Origin: Paenibacillus paeoniae | GTDB lineage: Bacteria > Bacillota > Bacilli > Paenibacillales > Paenibacillaceae | Assembly (NCBI RefSeq): GCF_003388735.1 | Contig: NZ_QUBQ01000001.1 | Location: 1,488,001-1,552,000 of the forward strand | DNA: 64,000 bases | Reading direction: 5' to 3' | Position numbers and translations under genes: made by a program | The notes under the pieces: model-generated | Databases searched by the model: none | Told to the model about the DNA's origin: nothing | The model's input: only the letters and a program-made list of their open reading frames with translations | Shown here: positions 26,201-34,860 of the stretch, piece by piece | Position numbering within the stretch: position 1 is the stretch's first letter | Layout of the letters: each line of letters begins with the position of its first letter

Positions 26201-27571
26201 ATGATGATGGTTCAAGAGCGTATGAATTTAACTCTCATAAGGCGCGTTCTGCTGATTAGCGGTGGTCTGTTGCTGTTTTTCGCCAGTATGCTTATTTTCG
26301 CCAAGTCGGTCTCTGCCCATGGATACGTGGATAGTCCCGCAAGCCGGGCGATCCAGTGCAAGAATGGCTTGAATACCAATTGCGGCAACATTATTTATGA
26401 GCCGCAAAGCCTTGAAGGTCCAAAAGGCTTTCCGGCAGCAGGTCCAGCGGATGGCCAAATTGCCAGTGCGGGACTCGCGGCCTTCTCTAACCTCAATGCG
26501 CAATCTTCAACTCGTTGGAACAAAGTGAATATGACTAGCGGTTCGAACACGTTTACTTGGAAATTTACAGCACGTCATTCATCAACAAGCTATCGCTACT
26601 TCATCACAAAGTCGGACTGGAATCCAAATGCGGCTCTAACTCGCGCTCAGCTTGAACTGACGCCATTCTGTACAGTTAACGCTAACGGAGCGCAGCCTCC
26701 GGCAACGCTGTCGCACACTTGCAACGTACCAGCCAGAACAGGTTATCATCTTATTCTTGCTGTATGGGATATTGCCGATACGGTAAATGCATTTTACAAC
26801 GTGATTGACGTTCAGTTTAGCGGATCTAATGGTCCATCGGATACCGTTCCTCCAACAACTCCGTCCAATCTGACAGCGGGTTCGGTAGGTACGACGACAG
26901 CTGCGCTTTCATGGGGAGCTTCGTCGGATAATGTCGGGGTAGTCCGCTATGAAATTTATTCCGGCTCCAATACTTCGCCGATTGCTACAGTACCGGGCAA
27001 CCAGACTAATGTAAGCTTAACCAACCTGCTTGCCGGTACGACTTACAATTTCACGGTGCGAGCCTTCGACGGCGCGGGCAACCGTTCATCGGCGAGCAAT
27101 AACGTCCAGGTGACAACGGTTGCGGCTCCGAACGATACGACACCGCCTACCAATCCAACGGGACTTCATGTGATGGGGACGCCAGGCTCCACTTCGGTGT
27201 CGCTGATGTGGAATGCATCGACCGACGCTAACGGCATTGCAGGCTATCGCATCTACTCCGGCAACACCGTTGTGGCCACTGTAATCGGCACTGCAACGGA
27301 TAAGGTTGTAACGGGTTTGTCGCCTAACACACAATACACGTTCACGGTAAGAGCGTATGATCCGTCGAATAATGTGTCCGGCAACAGCAACGCCATTACG
27401 GTTACGACGGCACAAGGACCAACCGCAACGGCATGGGCGCCGAATACGTATTATGCGGTCAATACACTTGTATCCTACAACGGCAGGGTCTACAAGTGCC
27501 TTCAGGCGCACACTTCGCTGACAGGCTGGGAGCCTAGCAACGTTCCAGCACTGTGGCAGTTGCAGCCTTAA
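26201..27571 (+). CDS. Secreted lytic polysaccharide monooxygenase (AA10) with two FnIII and a chitin-binding domain
   Basis: This 456-aa enzyme oxidatively cleaves crystalline chitin or cellulose with copper. A signal peptide ends at SVSA, leaving His40 as mature residue 1 (HGYVDSP), the N-terminal half of the copper histidine brace; the second His is in TARHSST. Two fibronectin type III domains (about 214-310 and 313-400) and a C-terminal CBM5/12-type chitin-binding domain with WAPNTYYAV and WEPSN follow. AAGGAGG precedes three consecutive ATGs, so the exact start is uncertain by 3-6 nt. The GH19 chitinase gene 5 kb away is a functional partner. Confidence 0.93.
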   Translation: MMMVQERMNLTLIRRVLLISGGLLLFFASMLIFAKSVSAHGYVDSPASRAIQCKNGLNTNCGNIIYEPQSLEGPKGFPAAGPADGQIASAGLAAFSNLNAQSSTRWNKVNMTSGSNTFTWKFTARHSSTSYRYFITKSDWNPNAALTRAQLELTPFCTVNANGAQPPATLSHTCNVPARTGYHLILAVWDIADTVNAFYNVIDVQFSGSNGPSDTVPPTTPSNLTAGSVGTTTAALSWGASSDNVGVVRYEIYSGSNTSPIATVPGNQTNVSLTNLLAGTTYNFTVRAFDGAGNRSSASNNVQVTTVAAPNDTTPPTNPTGLHVMGTPGSTSVSLMWNASTDANGIAGYRIYSGNTVVATVIGTATDKVVTGLSPNTQYTFTVRAYDPSNNVSGNSNAITVTTAQGPTATAWAPNTYYAVNTLVSYNGRVYKCLQAHTSLTGWEPSNVPALWQLQP

Positions 27572-27589
27572 CGTTCTCAGAATATGCTT

Positions 27590-27628
27590 AGCCCTCGTTC
27601 CTCCTATTGGAGGGGCGGGGGCTTTTTA
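27590..27628 (+). terminator. Terminator after the LPMO gene
   Basis: Fifteen-bp arms with G-U pairs (27590-27604 with 27609-27623), loop TATT, then a T-tract. Confidence 0.85.
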
Positions 27629-27720
27629 CTTATTCAACTGGCTAGTTGGAGCATAATTGCGGGATGGAATCAAATAATAACCGTCTAGCCAATTGGTTTG
27701 TTAAGCAAAGGAGCATAGGT

Positions 27721-29712
27721 ATGGAACTGTTTTTACTCGTCTTTATTATGATTGGTTTGATCGGAGTATCGAATGTGCTGAATCGCTTCGTCCCTTTTAT
27801 TCCTATTCCATTAATTCAGATTGCGCTTGGGATGGCGATTGCGCTCATTCCCCTTGTGGAGCACTTGGAGCTGAATCCGGAATTGTTTTTTGTATTGTTC
27901 ATTGCGCCATTGCTATTCAACGATGGAAGGCGAACACCTCGGAATGAACTGTGGCAGCTGCGGGCGCCGATTCTGCTGATGGCGCTGGGGCTTGTTCTTG
28001 TTACTGTGCTTGTTGCGGGTCCGTTCATCCACTTTCTCATACCGGACATTCCACTTGCCGCGGCGTTTGCCCTTGCCGCGATCTTATCACCTACCGATGC
28101 AGTTGCCGTCGGTTCGCTGGCAGGACGCATCCGGCTGCCATCCTCCATTATGAGGCTGCTTGAAGGGGAGGCGCTGATGAACGACGCTTCGGGACTGGTT
28201 GCCTTCAAATTTGCAATTGCAGCAGCTGTGACAGGGGAGTTCTCAGCCATGCATGCAACCGTAAGCTTTTTCCTTATTGCGGTGGGAGGATTTGCTGCAG
28301 GAGCGATTATGGCCTTTCTGATCATTTGGCTTCGAGTATATTTGCGGCGGCTCGGCATGGAGGATGTAACGGTACATATGCTCATTATGATTATGACACC
28401 TTTTCTGATTTATTTGGTGGCGGAAGAGCTGGGCGTTTCGGGAATATTGGCAGTTGTGGCAGGAGGGATCGTACATGCAATCGAACGGGATCGCATTCAA
28501 GCGGCTTCCGCAGAGCTAAGGATCGTATCCGAGAGCACCTGGACCGTTATATTGTTTATTCTGAATGGCTTGGTATTCGTCTTGTTGGGGCTTGAGATAC
28601 CGCATGTCGTATCGGTTATTATCAAGGATGAAGCGTATCGGAATGGTCTTGTTGTAGGGTACATCGTACTCATCACAGCAGTGTTGCTGCTTCTGCGGTT
28701 CATCTGGGTATATTTGTTCGCTTCCGGCCGGAAGCTGCAGGACGCCTTGCTTACGTCGTTGTCGGGTGTGCGAGGTGCTGTAACGCTGGCAGGTGCCTTC
28801 TCTATTCCACTAATCGTCGCGGGAGGAAGCGTCTTTCCTCAGCGCGACTTGATCATTTGTCTGTCCGCAGGCGTCATCTTGCTGTCGCTGGTGCTGGCCA
28901 GCGCCGTACTGCCGTTTCTATCCCGAAGTCCACAAGCAGAAGCGGATACGGATGAAGGAATCTCGGAGAACCAGACTCAGATCAAGGTGTTAAAAGCGGG
29001 CTTGAAAACCGTACGCGATCATATGAATGATGATAACCGAGCGGCTGCGTTAACTATTATGTCTCAGTATCAGCAAGAGCTGCACTGGCTCAAGAGCAAG
29101 GAGCGGGGCAAGCTGGCAGATATGCAGAAGAAGACATTGGAGATGAAATTGCTCGCTCTGCGGACGGAGGCGAAGACGGTTCGCCGCGAGCTGGAGGAAG
29201 GGCAGCTCGATACGGAGGTTGCTGATGTATGCCAATATGCGCTTAGGCAGACGGAAGCGGCGCTTACGAATCGGCTCAAATTTATGTTCTCTTCTGTGTT
29301 GTTCACCATTCGCCATTTCATCAAGAAAAGCATCTACTCTCATCGCAAAAACAATTGGACGAAGGAAGAGCTGGAGCAATACAAAGAAATCAAGCTTCAA
29401 TCCATCCATGACGCAGTAGAGAAAATAAAGGCATGTACGGACGACTCGAATCGTGAGGCAGCCATGTCGGTTATCGCTCATTATCGGCAGATTGAAGATT
29501 TCATTCGATCTGGACATGTAAAGCTGTCCCTGAATGATGAACTGCAAGAACAGAAGAAGGAGCTGCAGGCGAAGGCTATCCAGAGCGAGCGCAACGAGAT
29601 CCAGACGTTATATGAGAGGGGAGACATTGACCGCGCGATGACAGGAAAGCTCCGCTTGTATATCAATTTCCGTGAAGCCAGTCTTTATGAGAATGAAAGC
29701 ATGGAGACGTAG
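27721..29712 (+). CDS. Na+(K+)/H+ antiporter, CPA1 family (NhaK-like)
   Basis: This 663-aa transporter exchanges cytoplasmic Na+ or K+ for protons. The first 400 residues hold about twelve membrane spans, with the ion-binding region LSPTDAVAVGSL and the acidic EGEALMNDASGLV motif seen in CPA1 proteins. The last 250 residues form a charged, helical cytoplasmic domain with two similar segments, as in B. subtilis NhaK (YvgP). The start at 27721 follows AAGGAG; the longer frame from 27646 has no ribosome site. Confidence 0.9.
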   Translation: MELFLLVFIMIGLIGVSNVLNRFVPFIPIPLIQIALGMAIALIPLVEHLELNPELFFVLFIAPLLFNDGRRTPRNELWQLRAPILLMALGLVLVTVLVAGPFIHFLIPDIPLAAAFALAAILSPTDAVAVGSLAGRIRLPSSIMRLLEGEALMNDASGLVAFKFAIAAAVTGEFSAMHATVSFFLIAVGGFAAGAIMAFLIIWLRVYLRRLGMEDVTVHMLIMIMTPFLIYLVAEELGVSGILAVVAGGIVHAIERDRIQAASAELRIVSESTWTVILFILNGLVFVLLGLEIPHVVSVIIKDEAYRNGLVVGYIVLITAVLLLLRFIWVYLFASGRKLQDALLTSLSGVRGAVTLAGAFSIPLIVAGGSVFPQRDLIICLSAGVILLSLVLASAVLPFLSRSPQAEADTDEGISENQTQIKVLKAGLKTVRDHMNDDNRAAALTIMSQYQQELHWLKSKERGKLADMQKKTLEMKLLALRTEAKTVRRELEEGQLDTEVADVCQYALRQTEAALTNRLKFMFSSVLFTIRHFIKKSIYSHRKNNWTKEELEQYKEIKLQSIHDAVEKIKACTDDSNREAAMSVIAHYRQIEDFIRSGHVKLSLNDELQEQKKELQAKAIQSERNEIQTLYERGDIDRAMTGKLRLYINFREASLYENESMET

Positions 29713-29852
29713 CAGGTTCAACGATACAGATATCTGTCAGCTCTGCCAGACGAAAGTCATCCTCAAGGATCTGCTGCAACTGAACGCTCACAAGATGGCC
29801 AGCCTCCTATAGAAGGATCAGGCTATAAGACGAATGCAATCAATAATTCCGA

Positions 29853-29921
29853 TTGGATAACAAGGGATAATGATGCCATAATGAAAGTACAAATCCTGTA
29901 GTTCTTACGAATGCAATTCGT
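29853..29921 (+). promoter_or_regulatory. Promoter and palindrome before an SDR gene
   Basis: TTGGAT (29853-29858) and CATAAT (29877-29882) are 18 bp apart. ACGAAT-GCA-ATTCGT at 29907-29921 is a palindrome between the predicted start of transcription and the gene; the left half ACGAATGCAAT also occurs near 29830. An operator for an unlinked regulator is possible. Confidence 0.45.
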
Positions 29922-29956
29922 TGATGCATAATAAATTCGTGGAGGGAGTATTTCAT

Positions 29957-30622
29957 ATGAGCAAGCAATCGGCTGTTATTGTAGGAGCGGGTCCCGGAAT
30001 CGGGCTAAGTGTGGCAAAAGCGTTCGGCAATAAAGGATATCGCGTTATTCTTGTATCACGCAAGTCGGAATCGCTGAATCAGCTGGTGGAGGAATTGGTA
30101 TCAGCCAACATCGAAGCCTACGGCGTGCAAGGAGATGCGGGCGACACGGAATCCATCGGTGCAGCTTTCCAGCATATTAAAGCGAGCTACGGCGCGCCTG
30201 AAGTATTGGTCTATAATGCGGCGGCGCTTCAATCCGGCTTGCCGACCACACTGACACCAGATCAGCTTAGTCGGGAGCTGACGGTCAATGTGTCAGGCGC
30301 GCTTGCCAGCGTACTGCAAGTCATTCCCGGCCAGGAAGAACTGGGCCGTGGCACGATTCTGTTCACGGGAGGGGGCTTTGCCCTACATCCGTCAACCAAA
30401 TACGCTTCCCTATCCCTTGGCAAAGCGGCTCTGCGAAGCCTGGCCTTCTCCTTGGGCGAGGAGTTAGCGCCCAAAGGCATTCACGTAGGCGTTGTTACCA
30501 TCGCGGGTTATGTGGCGAAGGATACGTATTTTGATCCGGATCGAATTGCCGAGGTATATTGGGACCTGCACGCCAATCGCCAGGGGCATGAAGTCATTTA
30601 TCAGGAGACGCAAGCGTCCTGA
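29957..30622 (+). CDS. Short-chain dehydrogenase-like protein with altered active site
   Basis: This 221-aa Rossmann-fold protein has the NAD(P)-binding GAGPGIG at about 10-16 and the overall SDR layout. The usual NNAG is YNAAA, the catalytic Ser position falls in FTGGG, and four residues before the conserved Lys (SLGKAALRSL) there is Leu instead of Tyr. The classical Ser-Tyr-Lys set thus appears incomplete, so it may be a divergent reductase or a non-catalytic binder. GGAGGG precedes the ATG at 29957. It is a single-gene unit with a terminator. Confidence 0.8.
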   Translation: MSKQSAVIVGAGPGIGLSVAKAFGNKGYRVILVSRKSESLNQLVEELVSANIEAYGVQGDAGDTESIGAAFQHIKASYGAPEVLVYNAAALQSGLPTTLTPDQLSRELTVNVSGALASVLQVIPGQEELGRGTILFTGGGFALHPSTKYASLSLGKAALRSLAFSLGEELAPKGIHVGVVTIAGYVAKDTYFDPDRIAEVYWDLHANRQGHEVIYQETQAS

Positions 30623-30629
30623 ATCGATT

Positions 30630-30665
30630 AGAGCCTCCAGAACAGTCTGGAGGCTCTTTATTTTA
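30630..30665. terminator. Terminator between convergent SDR and TetR genes
   Basis: A perfect 12-bp stem (30630-30641 with 30646-30657), loop ACAG, then TTATTTT on the plus side. Confidence 0.85.
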
Positions 30666-30699
30666 GGATAGCTATAAATGTAAGATCCCTCCCGTTGCA

Positions 30700-31275
30700 T
30701 CAGACAGGTATAGAGACCTCGTTTTTTTCGAAAAGCTTAAACATCTGCTCCGCCATATAGGCGGGTGGATACGGCATCTTGTTCTGAATCCACCACTCCA
30801 CAACGCCGATGAAGGCTGAGGCGACAAACTGAGCATTCAGCTCATCATTGATCTCCGACGGAACTGTGTTGTTCTTCAGCTTGTCCCTGACACTGTCTGA
30901 CATGAACTGAACCAGTCGTTCCCTGAACATAGAAGCTTGTTGATTGAAGAGCAGCGACGAAAAAAAAGAATAGTTCTCTTCAAAATAAAGGAATACCGGG
31001 CGAAGATCATGGACAAGAGGGGTTGCAGTCTGTGCTTCGTGATTCTGACAAAACGAAAAGAGTTTATTCAGATGCGATTCAATGCATTTGTCCAGCAGGT
31101 CGTATTTATCGCTATAGTGCAAATAAACGGTCCCGCGATTGACATTAGCCTTATCTGCAATATCGTTAATGGTGATGTGCTCCAGCTCTTTCTCCGCAAA
31201 AAGCTCCAGAAATGCTTTAACGATGGCTTCTCTAGTGCGTACGATCCGCCGATCCGTCTTTAATTTCGTTTCCAT
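30700..31275 (-). CDS. TetR/AcrR-family repressor
   Basis: This 191-aa regulator has an N-terminal helix-turn-helix (ITINDIADKANVNRGTVYLHY, about 34-54) and a C-terminal all-helical ligand domain of the type found with small oxidoreductase genes. GGAGGG lies before the ATG. It is divergent from an SDR gene whose promoter is followed by a palindrome, which makes local repression of that gene, relieved by a small organic compound, the simplest model. Confidence 0.88.
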   Translation of the reverse strand: METKLKTDRRIVRTREAIVKAFLELFAEKELEHITINDIADKANVNRGTVYLHYSDKYDLLDKCIESHLNKLFSFCQNHEAQTATPLVHDLRPVFLYFEENYSFFSSLLFNQQASMFRERLVQFMSDSVRDKLKNNTVPSEINDELNAQFVASAFIGVVEWWIQNKMPYPPAYMAEQMFKLFEKNEVSIPV

Positions 31276-31353
31276 TTTGGTCTATTGCCCTCCACTTATT
31301 GAACATGATCATGCTTAATGTTGCATATGGGACAAAACCGCATACATTAGCGA

Positions 31354-31400
31354 TTGAAAAAAGGGGTCGTCTCGCTATAATAATAATCAACGGCCGTTAA
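31354..31400 (+). promoter_or_regulatory. SDR promoter with downstream operator-like palindrome
   Basis: TTGAAA (31354-31359) and TATAAT (31376-31381) are 16 bp apart. The perfect 10-bp palindrome AACGGCCGTT at 31389-31398 covers the likely start of transcription and is a candidate site for the divergent TetR protein. Confidence 0.65.
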
Positions 31401-31457
31401 ATAATCAACAACGATCCATTAACATACATTTGTTTATAAAAGGAGAGAGACAACAAG

Positions 31458-32198
31458 ATGGAGAATTTGAAAGAAAAGGTTGTACTAATTACAGGAGCAT
31501 CTAGCGGGATCGGGGAAGCAACAGCCAGACTTCTGGCACGGCATGGGGCCAAAGTCGTGCTGGTGGCGAGAAGAGAGGAACGCCTCCATAGGATTGTTGA
31601 GGAAATGAAGCGGGATGGCGGGCAGGCTGCCTATGTGACAGCGAATGTAGCGTCCAGAGAAGATATGCAGCAGGCTGTGGAATTTGCAAGCGAGCGCTAT
31701 GGACGAGTTGATGTATTGGTGAACAATGCAGGGATCATGCCGGTATCCAGACTTCACGATCTGAAGGTCGAGGATTGGGATCAAATGATTGACGTTAACA
31801 TAAAAGGCGTATTGAACGGCATAGCTGCTGTGCTGCCAACAATGAGAACGCAGAAGTCGGGACATGTGATCATTGTATCTTCCGTTGCGGGTTACGAAGT
31901 CAGCCCTACCTCTGCCGTCTACAGCGGCACGAAATTTGCAGTTCGAGCCATTGCGGAAGGGCTTCGCAAGGAAGAATCCCAAGAATCGCGCATTCGATCC
32001 ACCATTATTTCACCGGGAATTACGGACACCGAGCTGATGCAAACCGTGTCCAGTCCGGAAGTTCAAGCGATGGCGGAGCAATTGAAAGGACTGGCTATCT
32101 CGCCAGACAGCATTGCCAGAGCGATTGCTTTTGCAATCAACGAGCCCGAGGACACCAGTGTTAACGAGATGATTATTAGACCGACTTTGCAGCCCTGA
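31458..32198 (+). CDS. SDR-family NAD(P)-dependent oxidoreductase
   Basis: This 246-aa classical SDR has the cofactor motif GASSGIG at about 14-20, NNAGI near 90, catalytic Ser in VSSVAG and the Y-x3-K pair in YSGTKFAV. It reduces or oxidises a small carbonyl/alcohol; the substrate is not evident. AAGGAGAGAG precedes the ATG. It is divergent from a TetR regulator and monocistronic. Confidence 0.92.
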   Translation: MENLKEKVVLITGASSGIGEATARLLARHGAKVVLVARREERLHRIVEEMKRDGGQAAYVTANVASREDMQQAVEFASERYGRVDVLVNNAGIMPVSRLHDLKVEDWDQMIDVNIKGVLNGIAAVLPTMRTQKSGHVIIVSSVAGYEVSPTSAVYSGTKFAVRAIAEGLRKEESQESRIRSTIISPGITDTELMQTVSSPEVQAMAEQLKGLAISPDSIARAIAFAINEPEDTSVNEMIIRPTLQP

Positions 32199-32223
32199 AG
32201 CGTTTGGGTAACGAATGGACGTT

Positions 32224-32252
32224 GGCCTCTCTATGTGAATAGGGGGGCTTTT
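32224..32252 (+). terminator. Terminator after the SDR gene
   Basis: Arms at 32224-32234 and 32239-32249 with a GTGA loop run into a short T-tract. Confidence 0.65.
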
Positions 32253-32275
32253 GTGTGTTCGCAGTCATTTCCGAT

Positions 32276-32322
32276 TAAGAAAGGACAGACATACGACTGA
32301 GCGAGTGGCCGCACGTCTGTCC
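32276..32322 (-). terminator. Terminator after the GH19 chitinase gene
   Basis: GGACAGAC (32283-32290) pairs with GTCTGTCC (32315-32322); on the minus strand the hairpin leads into TTTCTT. Confidence 0.6.
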
Positions 32323-32396
32323 ATTCAACTTATAACGTAGGAGAATCGTAGTAGAACTTAGTTTATGCTAGCGTAGTATGTCCCAGCAGTTCTTCA

Positions 32397-33659
32397 TTAG
32401 CAGGTAAGGTTGCCGCCAGTCGAGACACCCAGAATGTTGGCGAAGTTCGTGAAGTAATTGACTCGATTATTGACGGCTGTCGGATTGCCGCCATTACATT
32501 CCAGCGATCCGTTAATCGTACGAATCGTTTGTCCGAAGCCTGAGCCATTGACGATGGCATTATGCGAGGTCATGACGCCTGCTCCTGTCTGTGTTACCCA
32601 GAACCAGAGCGCGGTTCTCCACGCGACGGATGCATCTTGTGCGACCAGATCAGGATTGCTAAGCAGCGGAAGACCCAGTGCAGCGCCTGCTGCGCCATAG
32701 TTATAATTCCAGCTTAACTGAATTGGACCGCGTCCATAATATTGCTTGCCAGGCGCGCATGGGTATTGCGTGTTGGCTGTATTACAGTAGTGAGGATAAT
32801 TGGCTGTGTTCAATTCAACGACGAATTGAAGATGTCCTGTTTCTTGGGCTACGTTGCCTAGGAATGCGGCTGCTTCCCGTTTCTTGATGGTGTCGCTGCC
32901 TGTGTTGGCGAAGGCAGGATAGGAGGATAAGGCTGCTACTAAGCCGGAGTACGTATAGAAGGAGTTGCGATTAGGGAACATTTGATTGAATTGAGCTTGG
33001 GAGACGACGAATCCGCTTGGATTGGGATTGGTTGTGCCGTTTGGCGTACACGCCTTGCTGGCGCTTTGTGGAGAAGAGACGACTGGAGATGAGTTGGCGT
33101 TCTGCGCTGCAACCGTATAGGTGTAGGTGGTTCCATTCGATAAACCGGAGTCAATTGTCGATAAGCCGCTAGCCCATCTGTACCAGCTGCCGTTCCGGTA
33201 TACGTCGTACCCAGTTGCATTGGCTACCGAATTCCAGCTTAAGCTGCAGGTAGCGCTGGATGCGCTGACATTCAGCGTTGGAGCGGATAAGGAACCGCCT
33301 CCGCCTCCGCCAGCACTTGGCGTACATGTCCTGCTGACGCTTTGCGGTGAAGTTTCGATCGGAGTTACATTGGCATTTTGCGCGGCGACCGTGTACGTGT
33401 AAGTGGTGCCGTTCGATAATCCCGTATCGGCGGTCGAGAGTGTATTGACCCATCTGTACCAGCTTCCGTTCCGATAGACATCATAGCCATTTGCACCGGA
33501 TATTGCGTTCCAGCTTAAGTTGCATGTTCCGCTTGAGGCGGTGACGTTGAGTGTGGGGGTAGCCAAGGCCCCAAAGGCTGTAAGCGAGTATAAGGGGACG
33601 CTTCCTATTACGATGACAATAATTAATAAAAACTTAACAACGCTGCTTTTCATTTTCAT
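32397..33659 (-). CDS. Secreted GH19 chitinase with two FnIII-like repeats
   Basis: This 420-aa enzyme hydrolyses chitin outside the cell. A signal peptide (about 1-30) is followed by two nearly identical 85-residue beta-sandwich repeats, each with GYDVYRNGSWYRW and TYTYTVAAQNAN, a Gly-rich linker between them, and a C-terminal GH19 catalytic domain from about residue 210. The catalytic Glu is in VAQETGHL, and YYGRGPIQLSWNYNYG is the family signature. GGGAGGG precedes the ATG. Each repeat has two cysteines. It complements the LPMO encoded at 26.2 kb. Confidence 0.94.
   Translation of the reverse strand: MKMKSSVVKFLLIIVIVIGSVPLYSLTAFGALATPTLNVTASSGTCNLSWNAISGANGYDVYRNGSWYRWVNTLSTADTGLSNGTTYTYTVAAQNANVTPIETSPQSVSRTCTPSAGGGGGGSLSAPTLNVSASSATCSLSWNSVANATGYDVYRNGSWYRWASGLSTIDSGLSNGTTYTYTVAAQNANSSPVVSSPQSASKACTPNGTTNPNPSGFVVSQAQFNQMFPNRNSFYTYSGLVAALSSYPAFANTGSDTIKKREAAAFLGNVAQETGHLQFVVELNTANYPHYCNTANTQYPCAPGKQYYGRGPIQLSWNYNYGAAGAALGLPLLSNPDLVAQDASVAWRTALWFWVTQTGAGVMTSHNAIVNGSGFGQTIRTINGSLECNGGNPTAVNNRVNYFTNFANILGVSTGGNLTC
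33042..33290 (-). repeat. Repeat unit B in the chitinase gene (FnIII-like)
   Basis: Second copy of the module encoding a beta-sandwich domain with the same GYDVYRNGSWYRW core as unit A; the nucleotide sequence is also closely similar, which suggests a recent internal duplication or gene conversion. Confidence 0.8.
33318..33564 (-). repeat. Repeat unit A in the chitinase gene (FnIII-like)
   Basis: First copy (nearest the signal peptide) of the module, separated from unit B by a Gly-rich linker. Confidence 0.8.
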
Positions 33660-33778
33660 TACATATCCCTCCCAAAAGTTATGATGATGTCGGACGATCC
33701 AATCTAAGCTGAGTGAATCATACCTCGCTCATAACGGTTCGTTCATTCTCACTCCTTTCACAGGAAGAATCTATGAAG

Positions 33779-33792
33779 TTAAAGCGCTTGCA
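33779..33792 (-). promoter_or_regulatory. cre-like site at the chitinase promoter
   Basis: The minus strand reads TGCAAGCGCTTTAA, with the palindromic core AAGCGCTT of cre boxes but two departures from the full consensus. It overlaps the predicted start of transcription, where CcpA would block expression. Confidence 0.5.
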
Positions 33793-33797
33793 GTTAA

Positions 33798-33826
33798 ATA
33801 ATAGTATAGTATTTTCCTTTTATCAA
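33798..33826 (-). promoter_or_regulatory. Promoter of the chitinase gene
   Basis: TTGATA (33821-33826) and TATTAT (33798-33803) on the minus strand, 17 bp apart. Confidence 0.75.
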
Positions 33827-34014
33827 TTGTGAATTATTGATGAAGTTGCGATTAACTGCATTAAGGAATACCGTTAATCCTATAAATGTTCGTGATTTAC
33901 AACACATGACAGAAGTATTCATAGGGATGTTCCCGTATGCTCCAGAGTTATTGTAGTATAGGGTATAGGAAATAGCGGATCAGATGGGATAACTCTTTAG
34001 ATGGGGGCAAAGAA

Positions 34015-34770
34015 ATGGACATTCAAGCGTATTTGCAAAGAATCGGATATACAGGGAGACTGGACGGTAGTGCCGAGATGCTGGCGGAGCTTCAGGAGTG
34101 CCACTTGCAGTCGGTTCCTTACGAGAACATTGACATTATACAAGGAGTGCCGGTTTCGCTGAATGTCGAGGACATCTATCGCAAAATTGTGGAGCGCCGC
34201 AGAGGCGGCTACTGTTTCGAATTAAATGCTCTATTCGGCTGGCTCTTGCGTGAACTTGGATATGACGTAGTGGATCATTTTGCGCGTTTCTGGAGGGACG
34301 AGACCGATTTGCCGCCAAAACGGAGACATCATGTGCTGCTCGTCACGATCGGAGATTCCCGTTACTTATGCGATGTAGGAGTAGGGGGAATCATTCCGAT
34401 TCGACCGCTTCTCTTGATAGAAGGGCTGGAGCAGCCGCAAAGGAATGAACGCTACCGGCTTGACCGCGATGAGTATTATGGTTGGCTGCTAATGGAGAAG
34501 AAGGACAGCGAGTGGTCGAGACTGTTTTCTTTCACGGAAGAGCCGCAGCTCTCCAAGGATTTCCTGATGGCCTCCTACTGGTGTGAGCATGCTCCGGATT
34601 CGATCTTTAAAAATGTGAAAATGCTAGCCATTCAAACGAAGGAAGGACGCAATACGATTGCGGGCGATGAATTCCGATTGTTTACGAAGGATGGCGTAAG
34701 TGCCTTCACCCCAACATCCAAAGAGGAATATAACGAAGCGCTTAAGACGCACTTCGGCATCTGGATATAA
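34015..34770 (+). CDS. Arylamine N-acetyltransferase
   Basis: This 251-aa enzyme moves acetyl groups from acetyl-CoA to arylamines or hydrazines. The catalytic triad is Cys67 (RGGYCFELN), His near 107 (RHHVLLV) and Asp near 122 (CDVGVGG). The length is normal for the family. GGGGGCAAAG lies before the ATG. It stands alone, with a terminator after it, convergent to an Fsr-like exporter gene. Confidence 0.93.
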   Translation: MDIQAYLQRIGYTGRLDGSAEMLAELQECHLQSVPYENIDIIQGVPVSLNVEDIYRKIVERRRGGYCFELNALFGWLLRELGYDVVDHFARFWRDETDLPPKRRHHVLLVTIGDSRYLCDVGVGGIIPIRPLLLIEGLEQPQRNERYRLDRDEYYGWLLMEKKDSEWSRLFSFTEEPQLSKDFLMASYWCEHAPDSIFKNVKMLAIQTKEGRNTIAGDEFRLFTKDGVSAFTPTSKEEYNEALKTHFGIWI

Positions 34771-34793
34771 TCGCGTTCGGAAGTGTTGGCAAT

Positions 34794-34840
34794 AGAGCTG
34801 TCCTCAGTCAGAAATGACTTCGGTACAGCTCTTTGTTTTT
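34794..34840. terminator. Terminator after the N-acetyltransferase gene
   Basis: AGAGCTGT (34794-34801) pairs with ACAGCTCT (34825-34832), with an inner AGTCA/TGACT stem, then TTGTTTTT. It probably also ends the convergent exporter transcript. Confidence 0.8.
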
Positions 34841-34860
34841 ATGCCAGCAAGGACAGGTTA

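Larger units (their letters stand above)
33660..34014. other. Divergent intergenic region, chitinase / N-acetyltransferase
   Basis: No gene is seen. It contains the chitinase promoter and a cre-like site on the left side; the right side (33900-34000) has no clear promoter that I can defend. Confidence 0.5.
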
